From positions 140,816 through 204,815 of the forward strand of contig NZ_PPQB01000022.1 in NCBI RefSeq assembly GCF_002902345.1: 64,000 nt of DNA, given 5' to 3'. The translations under genes were made by a program, and so were the position numbers. Shown piece after piece: positions 23,612-31,564 of this stretch. Every line of letters starts with the position of its first letter. Position 1 is the stretch's first letter. The notes below the pieces were generated by a model that saw nothing but the letters and a program-made list of their open reading frames with translations, had not been told where the DNA came from and did no database searches. The stretch is from Staphylococcus arlettae. GTDB lineage: Bacteria; Bacillota; Bacilli; Staphylococcales; Staphylococcaceae.

Positions 23612-24837
23612 TCATCTTTTTCTTTGTATATTTCCCGACGTTGATTACAATTTTTAATTTGCAATTCCTTACGATATTTTGCAACAGTTCTTCTAGAAAT
23701 AAATATATCCTCTCCTTTTAAATAAGAAACAAGGGTATCATCAGAAAAAGGGTTTAGAAAAGGTTCATTTTTAATTAGTTCTTTAATCTTATTTTTAATA
23801 TGGTACGTTGAGATAGTAGAATTATATGGTTGGACAAATAAATCAGATAATTTATACAAAGTATGATTAATCTTTATATAGCGAGAATGAATCCCACGAC
23901 TAATAGTGGAAGGATGTACATTGATATTTTCTGCAACCATATTTTGAGTTAAAGGACTGTATTTTAATTTATTATTATAGAGAATTCCCTCATATTGAAC
24001 AGTAATAATCATATTAATTATTTTATATAATGTTTCAGAGCGCTTTGAGAGCATTGTTTTTAAAAAATTAAACTTATTTTCACTTTGTTTATAAATTTTA
24101 TCATGGACTGGAACACTTTCATCTAACGATAAAGCATTTATATATTGATCATTCATTTTGATTGTAAATTCTCTATTATTTATAGTTACATATGCTTCTG
24201 GAATAATATTTTGCAAAGCGTTAGATTCAAGATAAGGAAAAATTTCTTGATCCTTAATACAAGATAAATAGTTTACAAATGATTCATATGAAACATCATA
24301 ATTACTAAGGAAATTAAATTTTTCATTAGCAATATCTTCAAGATGATTTCGAAATAGTTCGAATAACATGTTATCCCATAACCCTTTTTTTTGTAATTGA
24401 AATGAAATAAAATCAAAAGTATTTTCGCTTCCACATCCAATAGGTAACAAATTTTGTATTATTTCTTTAATAGATTGAAATTCTACTAAAGAAATATTTT
24501 TTTGGTTGCAAAATGACTTTTTGTCAATGTCAAAAAAACCTTTATTATCAAGATTTAAAATTATGAATTTGGCTATATTAAAACATTTATTTGTTAGATT
24601 GCAATCGAAAAGTTGATCAATTAAATCTTGTCTTATATCATTTTCATAACTCTTGTATTTATCCATAGACACAGTGTTTTTGCTATCATTAAAATTATAC
24701 TGAATATAGGGATAATTATCTTCCACTCGATATAAATACTGAATAATTTCTTCTTGCTTATATGAGAGCATCTTAAGTGATTGTAACTGATAATTAGATA
24801 ATTGCATTTCATGGTTTAATATTTGCTCAATACTCAT
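23602..24837 (-). CDS. rpoN: RNA polymerase sigma-54 factor
   Basis: A 411-residue sigma-54 protein, slightly short of the usual 430-480. Region I at residues 1-50 carries the activator-binding stretch (LQSLKMLSYKQEEIIQYL). The core-binding region lies in the middle. A HTH-like segment (MVAENINVHPSTISRGIHSRY) recognises the -12 element. The RpoN box is ISRRTVAKYRKEL near 380-392, matching the ARRTVAKYR signature with Ser for the first Ala. ATG 24837 is preceded by AAGGGTGG. A TATAAT on the minus strand at 24867-24872 could be a sigma-A -10. It directs polymerase to the -24/-12 promoters at 15165 and 16650. Sigma-54 is not part of the commonly studied staphylococcal gene set. Confidence 0.95.
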   Translation of the reverse strand: MSIEQILNHEMQLSNYQLQSLKMLSYKQEEIIQYLYRVEDNYPYIQYNFNDSKNTVSMDKYKSYENDIRQDLIDQLFDCNLTNKCFNIAKFIILNLDNKGFFDIDKKSFCNQKNISLVEFQSIKEIIQNLLPIGCGSENTFDFISFQLQKKGLWDNMLFELFRNHLEDIANEKFNFLSNYDVSYESFVNYLSCIKDQEIFPYLESNALQNIIPEAYVTINNREFTIKMNDQYINALSLDESVPVHDKIYKQSENKFNFLKTMLSKRSETLYKIINMIITVQYEGILYNNKLKYSPLTQNMVAENINVHPSTISRGIHSRYIKINHTLYKLSDLFVQPYNSTISTYHIKNKIKELIKNEPFLNPFSDDTLVSYLKGEDIFISRRTVAKYRKELQIKNCNQRREIYKEKDEKK

Positions 24838-25130
24838 TAAATTGCCACCCTTCTCAAAAAAATATGATTATAATATAAATAAAAGTAATAGACAGTTACC
24901 TATTAGTTGTTATTTTACATCTAAAAATATTTTAATCATAATATTCTTACAAACTATAAAGAAAAAGTTTAAAAATAACTTCATAAGAGGTAATTTCTCA
25001 ACGTAAATTATAAATTCATAAATTACACCACTAAAAATAATATTACTTTTATTTTCATATGAAAGTAATAACAGCACCAAACATACTCTGAAAATTTTAT
25101 TTATATAAAAAAATTAAGATAAAACTAATT
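24838..25130. other. Gene-free AT-rich stretch upstream of rpoN
   Basis: About 290 bases of low-GC sequence. Apart from the possible rpoN -10 element at 24867-24872, I see no coding frame, repeat or convincing structure. It marks the right boundary of the island; no direct repeat with the left boundary is visible by eye. Confidence 0.5.
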
Positions 25131-25160
25131 TTGCATTCCTACCCACTATGGTGTTATAAT
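25131..25160 (+). promoter_or_regulatory. Sigma-A promoter of the antitoxin RNA
   Basis: TTGCAT (25131-25136) and TATAAT (25155-25160) are separated by 18 bases and point toward the short terminated RNA that begins near 25167. No ribosome site or reading frame follows, as expected for an RNA antitoxin. Confidence 0.7.
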
Positions 25161-25166
25161 TTAATT

Positions 25167-25231
25167 AACAAAGATGTCGTGCATGTATGCACCAAATCCC
25201 CTCACTATGCCAGTAGTGAGGGGATTTTTTG
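25167..25231 (+). ncRNA. Type I antitoxin RNA (Fst/par family)
   Basis: A short RNA of about 65 nt predicted from a strong promoter and a terminator. It carries ACAAAGATGTCG (25168-25179) and GTATGCACC (25185-25193). Both also occur on the same strand in the complement of the toxin mRNA leader (25325-25336 and 25345-25353). This is the DRa/DRb arrangement of pAD1 par, where antitoxin and toxin RNAs pair at the repeats and at a shared terminator to block translation. Inferred from layout; the transcript is not demonstrated. Confidence 0.7.
25194..25231. terminator. Bidirectional terminator shared by toxin and antitoxin RNAs
   Basis: AAATCCCCTCACTA and TAGTGAGGGGATTT form a perfect 14-bp stem with a 6-base loop, followed by T-runs in both directions. 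An almost identical hairpin at 26318-26353 belongs to the orphan antitoxin. Confidence 0.92.
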
Positions 25232-25245
25232 GTGTGGCTAGTCGC

Positions 25246-25341
25246 CTATTTATCATTGCGTTTGCGTAGCCAGTTCGCAAACAAAGCAACGATGCAACCA
25301 CTTGCTGCTGTGGTCATGATGGTTACAAAGATGTCGGTCAT
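25246..25341 (-). CDS. Fst-family type I toxin (holin-like membrane peptide), 31 aa
   Basis: A 31-residue peptide starting [18 protein letters not shown] and ending WLRKRNDK. It has one hydrophobic membrane helix and a charged C-terminal tail, the hallmark of Fst/Hol_Tox toxins. GGAGG lies 10 bases before the ATG at 25341. A minus-strand TATAAT lies at 25398-25403, and a perfect palindrome CGTCAATTGACG (25363-25374) may fold the mRNA leader. Overproduction of such peptides damages the membrane; normally the converging antitoxin RNA prevents translation. It is too short for ordinary gene prediction. Confidence 0.85.
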   Translation of the reverse strand: MTDIFVTIMTTAASGCIVALFANWLRKRNDK

Positions 25342-25510
25342 TACGTATGCACCTCCCCTCTACGTCAATTGACGCCTGAGAGATAGGCGACCTCAATATT
25401 ATACCATCTGAATCTTTTGAATCCTATGTTCTTCCGCTATATTGAGTTACGCAGAAGTATTTTAAAACTCTCGATACTTAAATTGTTGTGAAAATAACAC
25501 TAATCTGAAT

Positions 25511-25960
25511 TTAAGTCTTTTTCTTAAAAAATTCATTAGCCTCACGTGAATACATGAAAATAATAGCGCTAACAACAAATATGATATGAAGTATTCTGCT
25601 AATTGTAAACAACAATGTAAATAAATTTATATTTTCAAAAAATGATAATACATTGTTATTAAGCATCCACTGTATTGGAGAGACAATCATTGATAATATG
25701 CCAAAAACACCTAACAATATCGTCAAAACAATTCTTGCCCAATTTTTTGCATAAAGTAATTGACGAATAATTAAGATTAAAATGATAAAAAGTAATAATC
25801 TGAGAATAATATTAATAACAATGCTCCCTACCGTTTCTTCACTATTTTCAAGCATAAATTGCATTAATACTAAAACTAATTCAAACGTAGCAGCAATTAT
25901 TGCGAAATACCATAAATAAACAGAGCGACGTATCGACTTGGGATAATTAATAATGTTCAC
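25511..25960 (-). CDS. Four-TM membrane protein of unknown function, 149 aa
   Basis: A hydrophobic protein with four predicted membrane segments (about 17-37, 48-68, 78-98 and 112-135) and short charged ends. The frame opens with GTG 25960, but AGGAAGG lies directly against it, so the start is uncertain; an unusual downstream codon might be used. I do not recognise a family, although the layout resembles small DUF membrane proteins next to type I toxin loci. It is monocistronic on the minus strand. Confidence 0.6.
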   Translation of the reverse strand: MNIINYPKSIRRSVYLWYFAIIAATFELVLVLMQFMLENSEETVGSIVINIILRLLLFIILILIIRQLLYAKNWARIVLTILLGVFGILSMIVSPIQWMLNNNVLSFFENINLFTLLFTISRILHIIFVVSAIIFMYSREANEFFKKKT

Positions 25961-26386
25961 CTTCCTATAACTTTTATTTTATCTTTATTAACACAAAACC
26001 CTTTTCTGTGAAGTTGAGGAGTTGGATAATTAAGTATTAATATTATCTTTCGGCATCAGATAAAACTTGTAAGTGATCTGTATATGCTTCTAATTGCAGT
26101 AGAAAAAATAATCAAAGATGCAGCAGTTTAAGCTCCAGAAAACAACAAAACGGACGAAGCTTCCATAATCATAGGAAATCGTTTTCATATCCATCACATC
26201 ATGTAAAGAGTAACAAATATATTTCTTAAATACTATAAAGTTATTAAATTGTAATTTTACCTTATAACCTATCAAGATGTTATAATTTATTTAACAAGGA
26301 ACTAGCATAGATACACCAATCCCCTCACTATTGCGAGTAGTGAGGGGATTTTTGATGTGAACAAGAATTTCTAGCATAGACTTACA
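25961..26386. other. Gene-poor stretch holding the orphan antitoxin
   Basis: About 425 bases. A 61-codon frame at 26090-26275 has no ribosome site and no recognisable domain. The useful content is the promoter, short RNA and terminator at 26281-26353. Confidence 0.5.
26281..26353 (+). ncRNA. Orphan Fst-type antitoxin RNA locus
   Basis: TATAAT (26281-26286) is followed by TTTATTTAACAAGGA, GATACACCAAT, and the hairpin AATCCCCTCACTA / TAGTGAGGGGATT with a T-run ending near 26353. The series matches the functional antitoxin at 25155-25231 element by element. No toxin frame follows on the minus strand, where a cidB-like gene ends instead. It is either a decayed locus or a solitary anti-toxin RNA. 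Confidence 0.6.
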
Positions 26387-27073
26387 TCAATACAATATTA
26401 AGACCAATATCGGAATTATAATTGAACTTAAAACCGCAGTAAGTATCATTCCTATAGAACTGAACGTACCATCTTCTATATCAAATTCAAAAGCTTTTGC
26501 TGTACCAAAACCATGTGCTGAGTTGCCATAGAATAGTCCTCGAGCAATAGAATTTTTAAACTTAAATATATTGATAAAGTACTCTCCAAACATACTTCCG
26601 ATTATTCCAGTAAAGGTGATAAACATTACTGCTATTGCATCAATACCACCGAGTTGATGTGAAACTTGTAAACCTACAGCTGCTGTTATAGATTTAGGTA
26701 ATAATGTAACTATAATTTCTTTTGAATAGCCAAAAACTTTTAACGTTAAATAAATAAGAAAAAAGTTAATAAGCGTTGATACAAGTACACTAGTAAAGAT
26801 TACTTTGGCATGTCTTTTTATAGTTTCCCAGTACTTATATAATGGCAAAGCAAGAGACACTACTGTGCAATTCAACATATAGTTTATCCATTTGCCCCCT
26901 GCCATATAGTCAGAGTAATCTAAGTTTAGCAGTACAAGGATAGTGATAATAAGTATAGCTGATATAAGTGATGGATTAAGCAAAGGATTTTTATATTTGA
27001 TTTGTAGCTTTCTAGAAATTATGTACGTAAGAACGGTCAACAAAATCATGAAAATAGCTTTTAATACTACCAT
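26387..27073 (-). CDS. CidB/LrgB-family membrane protein
   Basis: A 228-residue polytopic membrane protein with the family residues YNPLLNPSLISA-like (KNPLLNPSLISAILI), LPKSITAAVGLQVSHQLGG and YGNSAHGFGTAKAFEF. Its ATG follows the stop of the CidA-like gene without a gap, so the two are coupled. CidB/LrgB partners modulate murein hydrolase activity, membrane potential and pyruvate-linked transport. Whether this is the Cid or the Lrg pair cannot be decided; no cidC or LytSR is adjacent. Confidence 0.88.
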   Translation of the reverse strand: MVVLKAIFMILLTVLTYIISRKLQIKYKNPLLNPSLISAILIITILVLLNLDYSDYMAGGKWINYMLNCTVVSLALPLYKYWETIKRHAKVIFTSVLVSTLINFFLIYLTLKVFGYSKEIIVTLLPKSITAAVGLQVSHQLGGIDAIAVMFITFTGIIGSMFGEYFINIFKFKNSIARGLFYGNSAHGFGTAKAFEFDIEDGTFSSIGMILTAVLSSIIIPILVLILY

Positions 27074-27460
27074 TTACTGATGTTCACCTCTTTTTTTAGA
27101 TTTTGATAGCATTATTTCTGCTACATAGCCTGAAATAATAGCAACAACAAATGTACTAACGATGATTAAAGCAAAGAATAGGATAAAATGCATATCGAAT
27201 ATTGATACCACATCCATTAATCCTACTACTGAAGGTATAAAGAAAAATATCATTGTTGTTAAAAGAAAATTAGCCCCTTTATCTATCCATTTTTCAGGTA
27301 TTACTTTAAATTTTAAAAGTAAAAAGAAGATAACTAGTCCAACAATACTGCTAGCAATTGGAAGATGGAGGGCTTTTTGGATTATGTTGCCTAGATATGT
27401 AATACATATTATTATTAAAATTTGACTCATTATTCTGAAACTTTTAGTTATAGTTTTCAT
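27074..27460 (-). CDS. CidA/LrgA-family holin-like protein
   Basis: A 128-residue protein with four hydrophobic segments, starting at ATG 27460 with GGAGGG 6 bases upstream. Family features include LHLPIASSIVGLVIFFLLL, the KVIPEKWIDKGANFLLTTMIFFFIPSVVGLMD stretch and a charged C-terminus. CidA/LrgA proteins oligomerise like holins and act with their B partners in cell lysis control. A perfect inverted repeat at 27514-27548 lies just upstream and may bind a LysR/CidR-type regulator. Confidence 0.88.
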   Translation of the reverse strand: MKTITKSFRIMSQILIIICITYLGNIIQKALHLPIASSIVGLVIFFLLLKFKVIPEKWIDKGANFLLTTMIFFFIPSVVGLMDVVSIFDMHFILFFALIIVSTFVVAIISGYVAEIMLSKSKKRGEHQ

Positions 27461-27896
27461 ATGTTCCCTCCTTAAGGCTACGGTCGTTGATATTATAAAA
27501 TCAAAAACTACAACAGCTGTATTGATTTTATAATAATCAATACAGCTGAAATAGAATTTCTGAAAATATAGTTATACTTACAATATCCTAAAACAAAATT
27601 GGGTTACTAACGAATGGCGAGCTTAAATTGCTACCCCGTTATTTTTGCTACCAATTGACTGATTCTTTTCCTTTAATAATACACTGTCCATGATACGAAT
27701 GATCCATTTACTTTAATGATCGTCTAAGTATTAAATCTAATTTATTAATTATGTCACGTATGCTTTTAGTATTCAATATAATAGCCTGATTCATTTTGTT
27801 TAATCGTTCATTAGGCATATAATAGAGGTGAATAACACATGTCACTGTCCACAACAGCCTTTGGTTATTAGATACAATAGAAAGGGAGTGGGTTTT
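27461..27896. other. Gene-free stretch upstream of the cidA-like gene and doxX
   Basis: About 435 bases. It contains the 14-bp inverted repeat at 27514-27548; the remainder is AT-rich with no convincing frame. A 64-codon minus-strand frame at 27708-27902 lacks a ribosome site and is ignored. Confidence 0.5.
27514..27548. promoter_or_regulatory. Perfect 14-bp inverted repeat upstream of the cidA-like gene
   Basis: CAGCTGTATTGATT and AATCAATACAGCTG are exact complements separated by TTATAAT. The site is 54 bases before the cidA-like start codon. Arms and spacing suit a regulator dimer or a strong RNA hairpin. The loop TTATAAT also reads as a -10-like sequence, so binding could block the promoter. 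Confidence 0.55.
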
Positions 27897-28237
27897 ATGC
27901 ATATTATTATAATTATTTTACAAATCGTAGTTGGGATCTTTTTCCTCATGACAGGGGTCAAAATATTGTCTGGTACTATGAGCCAGGAGTTTGAACGACT
28001 TGGCTACCCAAAGATTTTTAATCAAATTACTGGTATTTTTAATTTGTAGGTGGCCTAGCGCTACTAATTGGAATATTTTTCGTTCCCAGTGCCCTTTTTG
28101 GGAGTATTTTATTGGGCTGTACTATGTTTGTAGCAGCATTATCTTTAATCTTTAACAAAGACTTTCCATTTACTAAAGCACTACCAGCGCTTATTCTTTT
28201 TCTACTCAATGTCGTAGTCTTTTGGTATTATATATGA
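27897..28237 (+). pseudogene. DoxX-family membrane protein, frameshifted
   Basis: Frame 1 starts at ATG 27897, after AAGGGAG, and encodes MHIIIIILQIVVGIFF ... FNQITGIFNL before TAG at 28047. Reading on in the frame that begins at 28046 gives VGGLALLIGIFFVPSALFG and a plausible hydrophobic C-terminus to TGA 28237. Joined, they form a typical DoxX protein of about 113 residues with four membrane segments. A single missing base, probably in the TTTTT run at 28036-28040, explains the break. It is either a recent pseudogene or a sequencing error in the homopolymer. Confidence 0.75.
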
Positions 28238-28305
28238 TATTTCTAAATCACTGTCCTAGTTGCATAACAATGTTTTCACATTATTGAAAAGCTAGTAATA
28301 TATTA

Positions 28306-28345
28306 AAAGCGCCAAGTACACAATAACTGTACTTGGCGCTTTTTT
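28306..28345. terminator. Bidirectional terminator between doxX and the BNR-repeat gene
   Basis: AAAAGCGCCAAGTACA and TGTACTTGGCGCTTTT form a perfect 16-bp stem with a 7-base loop and flanking A and T runs. Confidence 0.9.
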
Positions 28346-28361
28346 ATTTATAAACATCAAC

Positions 28362-29426
28362 TTAATAATCTAGCCAGATGATTTGATGAGCGTGTTGATG
28401 CGTCAAGTCTTCCGGCCAACTTATATTTAGTGGGGACCATTGTTGTCCTCCATCCTCAGAATAGAAAATACCTTTGTTATTCGCTACATAAAAAATGCCC
28501 ATACTTTCTGACACTGCAGACACTATAGTACCTTCTCGTTCCGGCAAACCAGCTGTTACTTCAGTCCATTGCTCACTATTGTCTACATAATATAGTGTAG
28601 AAAAAGTATCCTCACCATAATGGTGTGCATTATAAGGTGAATTAGACGTCGCAATAACAAAATTATGATCCCTTTCCGAATTTACCGCCAAACCGAAACC
28701 ATAATTATGTTCGATGCCTGCATTAAAATCTGACCATGTTGCGCCATAATCTTCACTATAGACAAACGTACTGCGACCACCTTCTAAAAAGGCATCTCCA
28801 CACACACCATATAATTGATTAGGATACTTGGGATGTACACGTAAAACATGAATATCTACTGGTGCCTCTGTACTATTAGGCGCAGACCAAGTTTTGCCAT
28901 AATCTGTAGAATTAACCATCCCGCCTGCTTCAATGGTGCCGTAAATATTTTGTGGCTTTTTAATATTACTCGTTAACCACTTCACATGATGCGTATGTGC
29001 TCTAGGTGGGAAAAACCACTGTGCTTTACCAGGAATATCACTAAAATCTGTAACTAATTCAAACGACTCACCTTGATCATAAGACGCAAACAAGGCACTC
29101 GGTTCTGTACCAACGAGTAAAATACTTTGACCGCCAGTTAAATTAAATGCTGCTAATGACGTAATATGCGTCATATGAATATCATTTTCGGTAAATGCAT
29201 CATGATGTTTAAAACGTGTCCCTATCGGTTCCCAAGACGCACCTAAGTCTGAGCTCTTCCATAATCCTCTATCAAAAGTACCACAATATAAAATAGAATG
29301 GTCCAGTGGATCTTGCGCAACTGCTAATGGATTAGCACCTTCAAAATTAGCTTCTATTCGATATTGTCCTTGCTCTTTCGACAATATAAGTAACGTATTA
29401 TCATATGTCACAGCAAATTGTTTCAA
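28362..29426 (-). CDS. BNR/WD40-like beta-propeller protein (glycosyl hydrolase-like)
   Basis: A 354-residue protein with no signal peptide. The start is TTG 29426, with GGAGGG 6 bases upstream. It has at least four BNR/Asp-box repeats: SSDLGASWEPI, STDYGKTWSAP, SEDYGATWSDF and SEDGGQQWSPL. These form a beta-propeller like those of sialidases and the photosystem assembly factor YCF48. The catalytic Arg triad of sialidases is not evident, so enzyme activity is doubtful. The protein is cytoplasmic by prediction. Function is unknown. Confidence 0.75.
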   Translation of the reverse strand: MKQFAVTYDNTLLILSKEQGQYRIEANFEGANPLAVAQDPLDHSILYCGTFDRGLWKSSDLGASWEPIGTRFKHHDAFTENDIHMTHITSLAAFNLTGGQSILLVGTEPSALFASYDQGESFELVTDFSDIPGKAQWFFPPRAHTHHVKWLTSNIKKPQNIYGTIEAGGMVNSTDYGKTWSAPNSTEAPVDIHVLRVHPKYPNQLYGVCGDAFLEGGRSTFVYSEDYGATWSDFNAGIEHNYGFGLAVNSERDHNFVIATSNSPYNAHHYGEDTFSTLYYVDNSEQWTEVTAGLPEREGTIVSAVSESMGIFYVANNKGIFYSEDGGQQWSPLNISWPEDLTHQHAHQIIWLDY

Positions 29427-29775
29427 GTAATCCCTCCGTTAATAAATATTGACTAAAACTGCTATTAATCATTGTTATACCACCAAACAGAGAAACTATA
29501 ACTTTATTATTCAAGATTAAAGAAAATAAAGTTAAAATAATATTATTTTCATGACTGTGACTAACTACAGCATGGGATATATTTTGAGGTAACTTACAGT
29601 GTATAAACTTAATATAAAACTGTCCATTCGTTGCTTATTTTTACTCTAAAACACTTTCCTAAGTAGACAAGATATAGCTAATGCATTGAATATGAACATA
29701 GATATTTTAATTTTGAGTTACTTAGCTAATAAAAAGAGACTGGGACATTATTGCTTAGTCCCAATCTCTGTTATA

Positions 29776-29893
29776 TTGGCAGTGCTTTGGGCCAACTCCT
29801 GCGGGAATAGCACTTGCCAAAGACTACAGGCTAAGGCAGTGCCCGTGGAAAGCGTGCACAAAAAACTGCATACAAAGTTAGGGACTATACCGG
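29776..29893. repeat. Dispersed repeat copy A
   Basis: TTGGCAGTGCTTTGGGCC, CTCCTGCGGGAATAGCACT, AGACTACAGGCTAAGGCAG, TGCCCGTGGAAAGCGTGCAC and AAAAAACTGCATACAAAG appear in order. It runs parallel to copy B about 185 bases downstream. This GC-rich island in an AT-rich spacer is typical of the family. Confidence 0.85.
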
Positions 29894-29960
29894 TAGCCTC
29901 TTGTCGTATTGTCAGTAAATAAACCTTAGATATTAATTCTCCTAAGAGCTTTTCTATAAT

Positions 29961-30070
29961 ATTGGCAGTGCTTTGGGCCGACTCCTGCGGGAATAGCACT
30001 AGCCGAAGACCACAGGCTGAGGCAGTGCCCGCGGAAAGCGTGCACAAAACTGCCTACAAAATTAGGGGAC
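29961..30070. repeat. Dispersed repeat copy B
   Basis: TTGGCAGTGCTTTGGGCC, GACTCCTGCGGGAATAGCAC, AGCCGAAGACCACAGGCTG, AGGCAGTGCCCGCGGAAAG and CGTGCACAAAACTGCCTAC. It is highly similar to copy A and clearly related to 44083-44177 and 10384-10481. Confidence 0.85.
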
Positions 30071-30077
30071 AACAAAC

Positions 30078-31304
30078 TTATTTAATTTCTTTGAAACCAT
30101 CTGATTTAAGATCGTTGTTTAATTCATCCTGCTTATCTTTTGAACTCGTCATCGACATTTTATCAGTCATATCATCTTTTACCAATCTATTATCTTCTAA
30201 CTGATAGTTATTATAACCTTGGTAAGTGTAAGAGACATCTGGGTCAGAATACTTTCCTGTTTTAGTAACCTTAACGGCCGTAATTAATGACACATACGTA
30301 GGTTCAACTTCAGATACTGGAGACACCTTTTCACTACTTTCGTCTTCTTCCTCACCAAATGAATATTCATCCGCTGTATCTGCTTGTATTTTATAATAAT
30401 TACCTAAATTTTCAGTGTTGTATTTAGTATATTCATCACTTTCATACTCTTTATCAATTAATGTATTATTTTTATCGATTAACTCATTAATATTATCTAA
30501 ATTACTAATATTTTTAAGCCCTTTAACTTTAATATTTTGAGTGGACTTACCAGAAAATGTGCTCGATCCACTCTCATTGATATCATCAATAAGGCTTTGT
30601 GGTATTTTAAGTTTTACTTCATCACCATTACTTAAATTTCCATTATTAGCTACTGTAAAATCATAGTTAGATATTGATAATTCTTGTAATGATTTAGGCA
30701 AATCTTTACTAATTAAATTCAGTGAACCTGCACCATTTACACCTGTAAATTTAGGTTTTAATGCTGTAAATAAATCTTTTGCTTCAATATTTTCTGGTTC
30801 TTTCAAACCATGTGCTTTAAAGCTTTTAGTAAATTCTTTTACTTTTAACTTATAGTCTTTCGAAATACCTTTGTCGATAGTCAATTTCACAGTAACTTTA
30901 TCTTTATTTTTTAATTCTTCCCCATTATGTATGTCTAAGTTAACATGTTCCAAAATTTTCCCAGCTGTTCTCGCTTGTTGTTGCTCTTCATAATTAAAAT
31001 CATCTTCATCTAAGTCATCAGTTTCGTTATTTTCAATCATATTTAATACTTCTTTATTTTTAAAACCTGCTTGTTTCAACGCTTTTACTTGAAGTTTGTT
31101 CATGATTTTTTCATAAGAATCATCTGTAATTTCGGCTGTCCCTGTCTTATTATAACCATTAAAACTAACTTTTACGTCATCCTCTACATCAATCTTATGA
31201 TTTTTTACGAGTAATGTCGCTACAACAATTATTATAATTAGTGCTACTACACCACCAATCACAAACCATTTATACTTATTCATAAAAGACTTAAATCGCT
31301 CCAT
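30078..31304 (-). CDS. Membrane-anchored extracellular protein of unknown function, 408 aa
   Basis: ATG 31304 lies 8 bases from GGAG; the GTG at 31313 overlaps it. Residues about 12-35 form one N-terminal membrane anchor (WFVIGGVVALIIIIVVATLLV) preceded by Lys residues, so the remaining about 370 residues should be outside. They are rich in Lys, Asp and Asn, with acidic stretches (ENNETDDLDEDD, EEEDESSEK), and show no LPXTG. Repeated beta-type segments (VKVSFNGYNKTGTAEI, VTVKLTIDKG, DEVKLKIPQSL) resemble the TcaA/YvbJ-type anchored proteins. I do not recognise the family firmly. Confidence 0.7.
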   Translation of the reverse strand: MERFKSFMNKYKWFVIGGVVALIIIIVVATLLVKNHKIDVEDDVKVSFNGYNKTGTAEITDDSYEKIMNKLQVKALKQAGFKNKEVLNMIENNETDDLDEDDFNYEEQQQARTAGKILEHVNLDIHNGEELKNKDKVTVKLTIDKGISKDYKLKVKEFTKSFKAHGLKEPENIEAKDLFTALKPKFTGVNGAGSLNLISKDLPKSLQELSISNYDFTVANNGNLSNGDEVKLKIPQSLIDDINESGSSTFSGKSTQNIKVKGLKNISNLDNINELIDKNNTLIDKEYESDEYTKYNTENLGNYYKIQADTADEYSFGEEEDESSEKVSPVSEVEPTYVSLITAVKVTKTGKYSDPDVSYTYQGYNNYQLEDNRLVKDDMTDKMSMTSSKDKQDELNNDLKSDGFKEIK

Positions 31305-31564
31305 ACTATGCACTCCATTTATATAATTTTTTATAAAACTAATGCTTGATCATAAAATTACTACCAAATATGTTTTAATTTATTTAATATATATTTAAAT
31401 TACCATATTTTATAAACAAATTATATATTTAATCGAAATATTTTTAAAATTTAAATTATTAATTTAATAACGTTAAGAGTTGCTACATAATAAACGATAA
31501 ATAGCTATTATTCACTTTGTATGACAAGGATTTACTGATATTTTAAAATTATTATGATTTTTAC
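31305..31564. other. AT-rich divergent spacer
   Basis: About 260 bases of very AT-rich DNA between the anchored protein and the first MerR gene. Nothing beyond probable promoters is visible. Confidence 0.5.

Larger units (their letters stand above)
29427..30077. other. Non-coding stretch with two repeat copies
   Basis: About 650 bases between two minus-strand genes. It holds the hairpin AGAGACTGGGAC / GTCCCAATCTCT at 29735-29768 and two direct copies of the dispersed repeat (29776-29893 and 29961-30070). Open frames seen here follow the repeat and are not genes. Confidence 0.7.

Noticed and set aside
13355-24837. Integrative element with integrase and attachment sites around the hydroxyproline island
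   Set aside because: No integrase, transposase or flanking direct repeats could be seen; transfer remains an inference.
25168-25353. Short direct repeats as a CRISPR array
   Set aside because: Only two units with different spacing; they fit the antitoxin/toxin pairing repeats.
26090-26275. 61-codon frame upstream of the orphan antitoxin
   Set aside because: No ribosome site, very Phe/Tyr/Ile-rich noise-like composition.
29776-29800. TTGGCAGTGCTTTGGGCC as a further sigma-54 promoter
   Set aside because: It lacks the TTGC -12 element at the right spacing; it is part of the repeat.
29686-30204. Several frames over the repeats at 29776-30070
   Set aside because: They read through the dispersed repeats on both strands; their similarity to each other comes from the repeat, not from a protein family.
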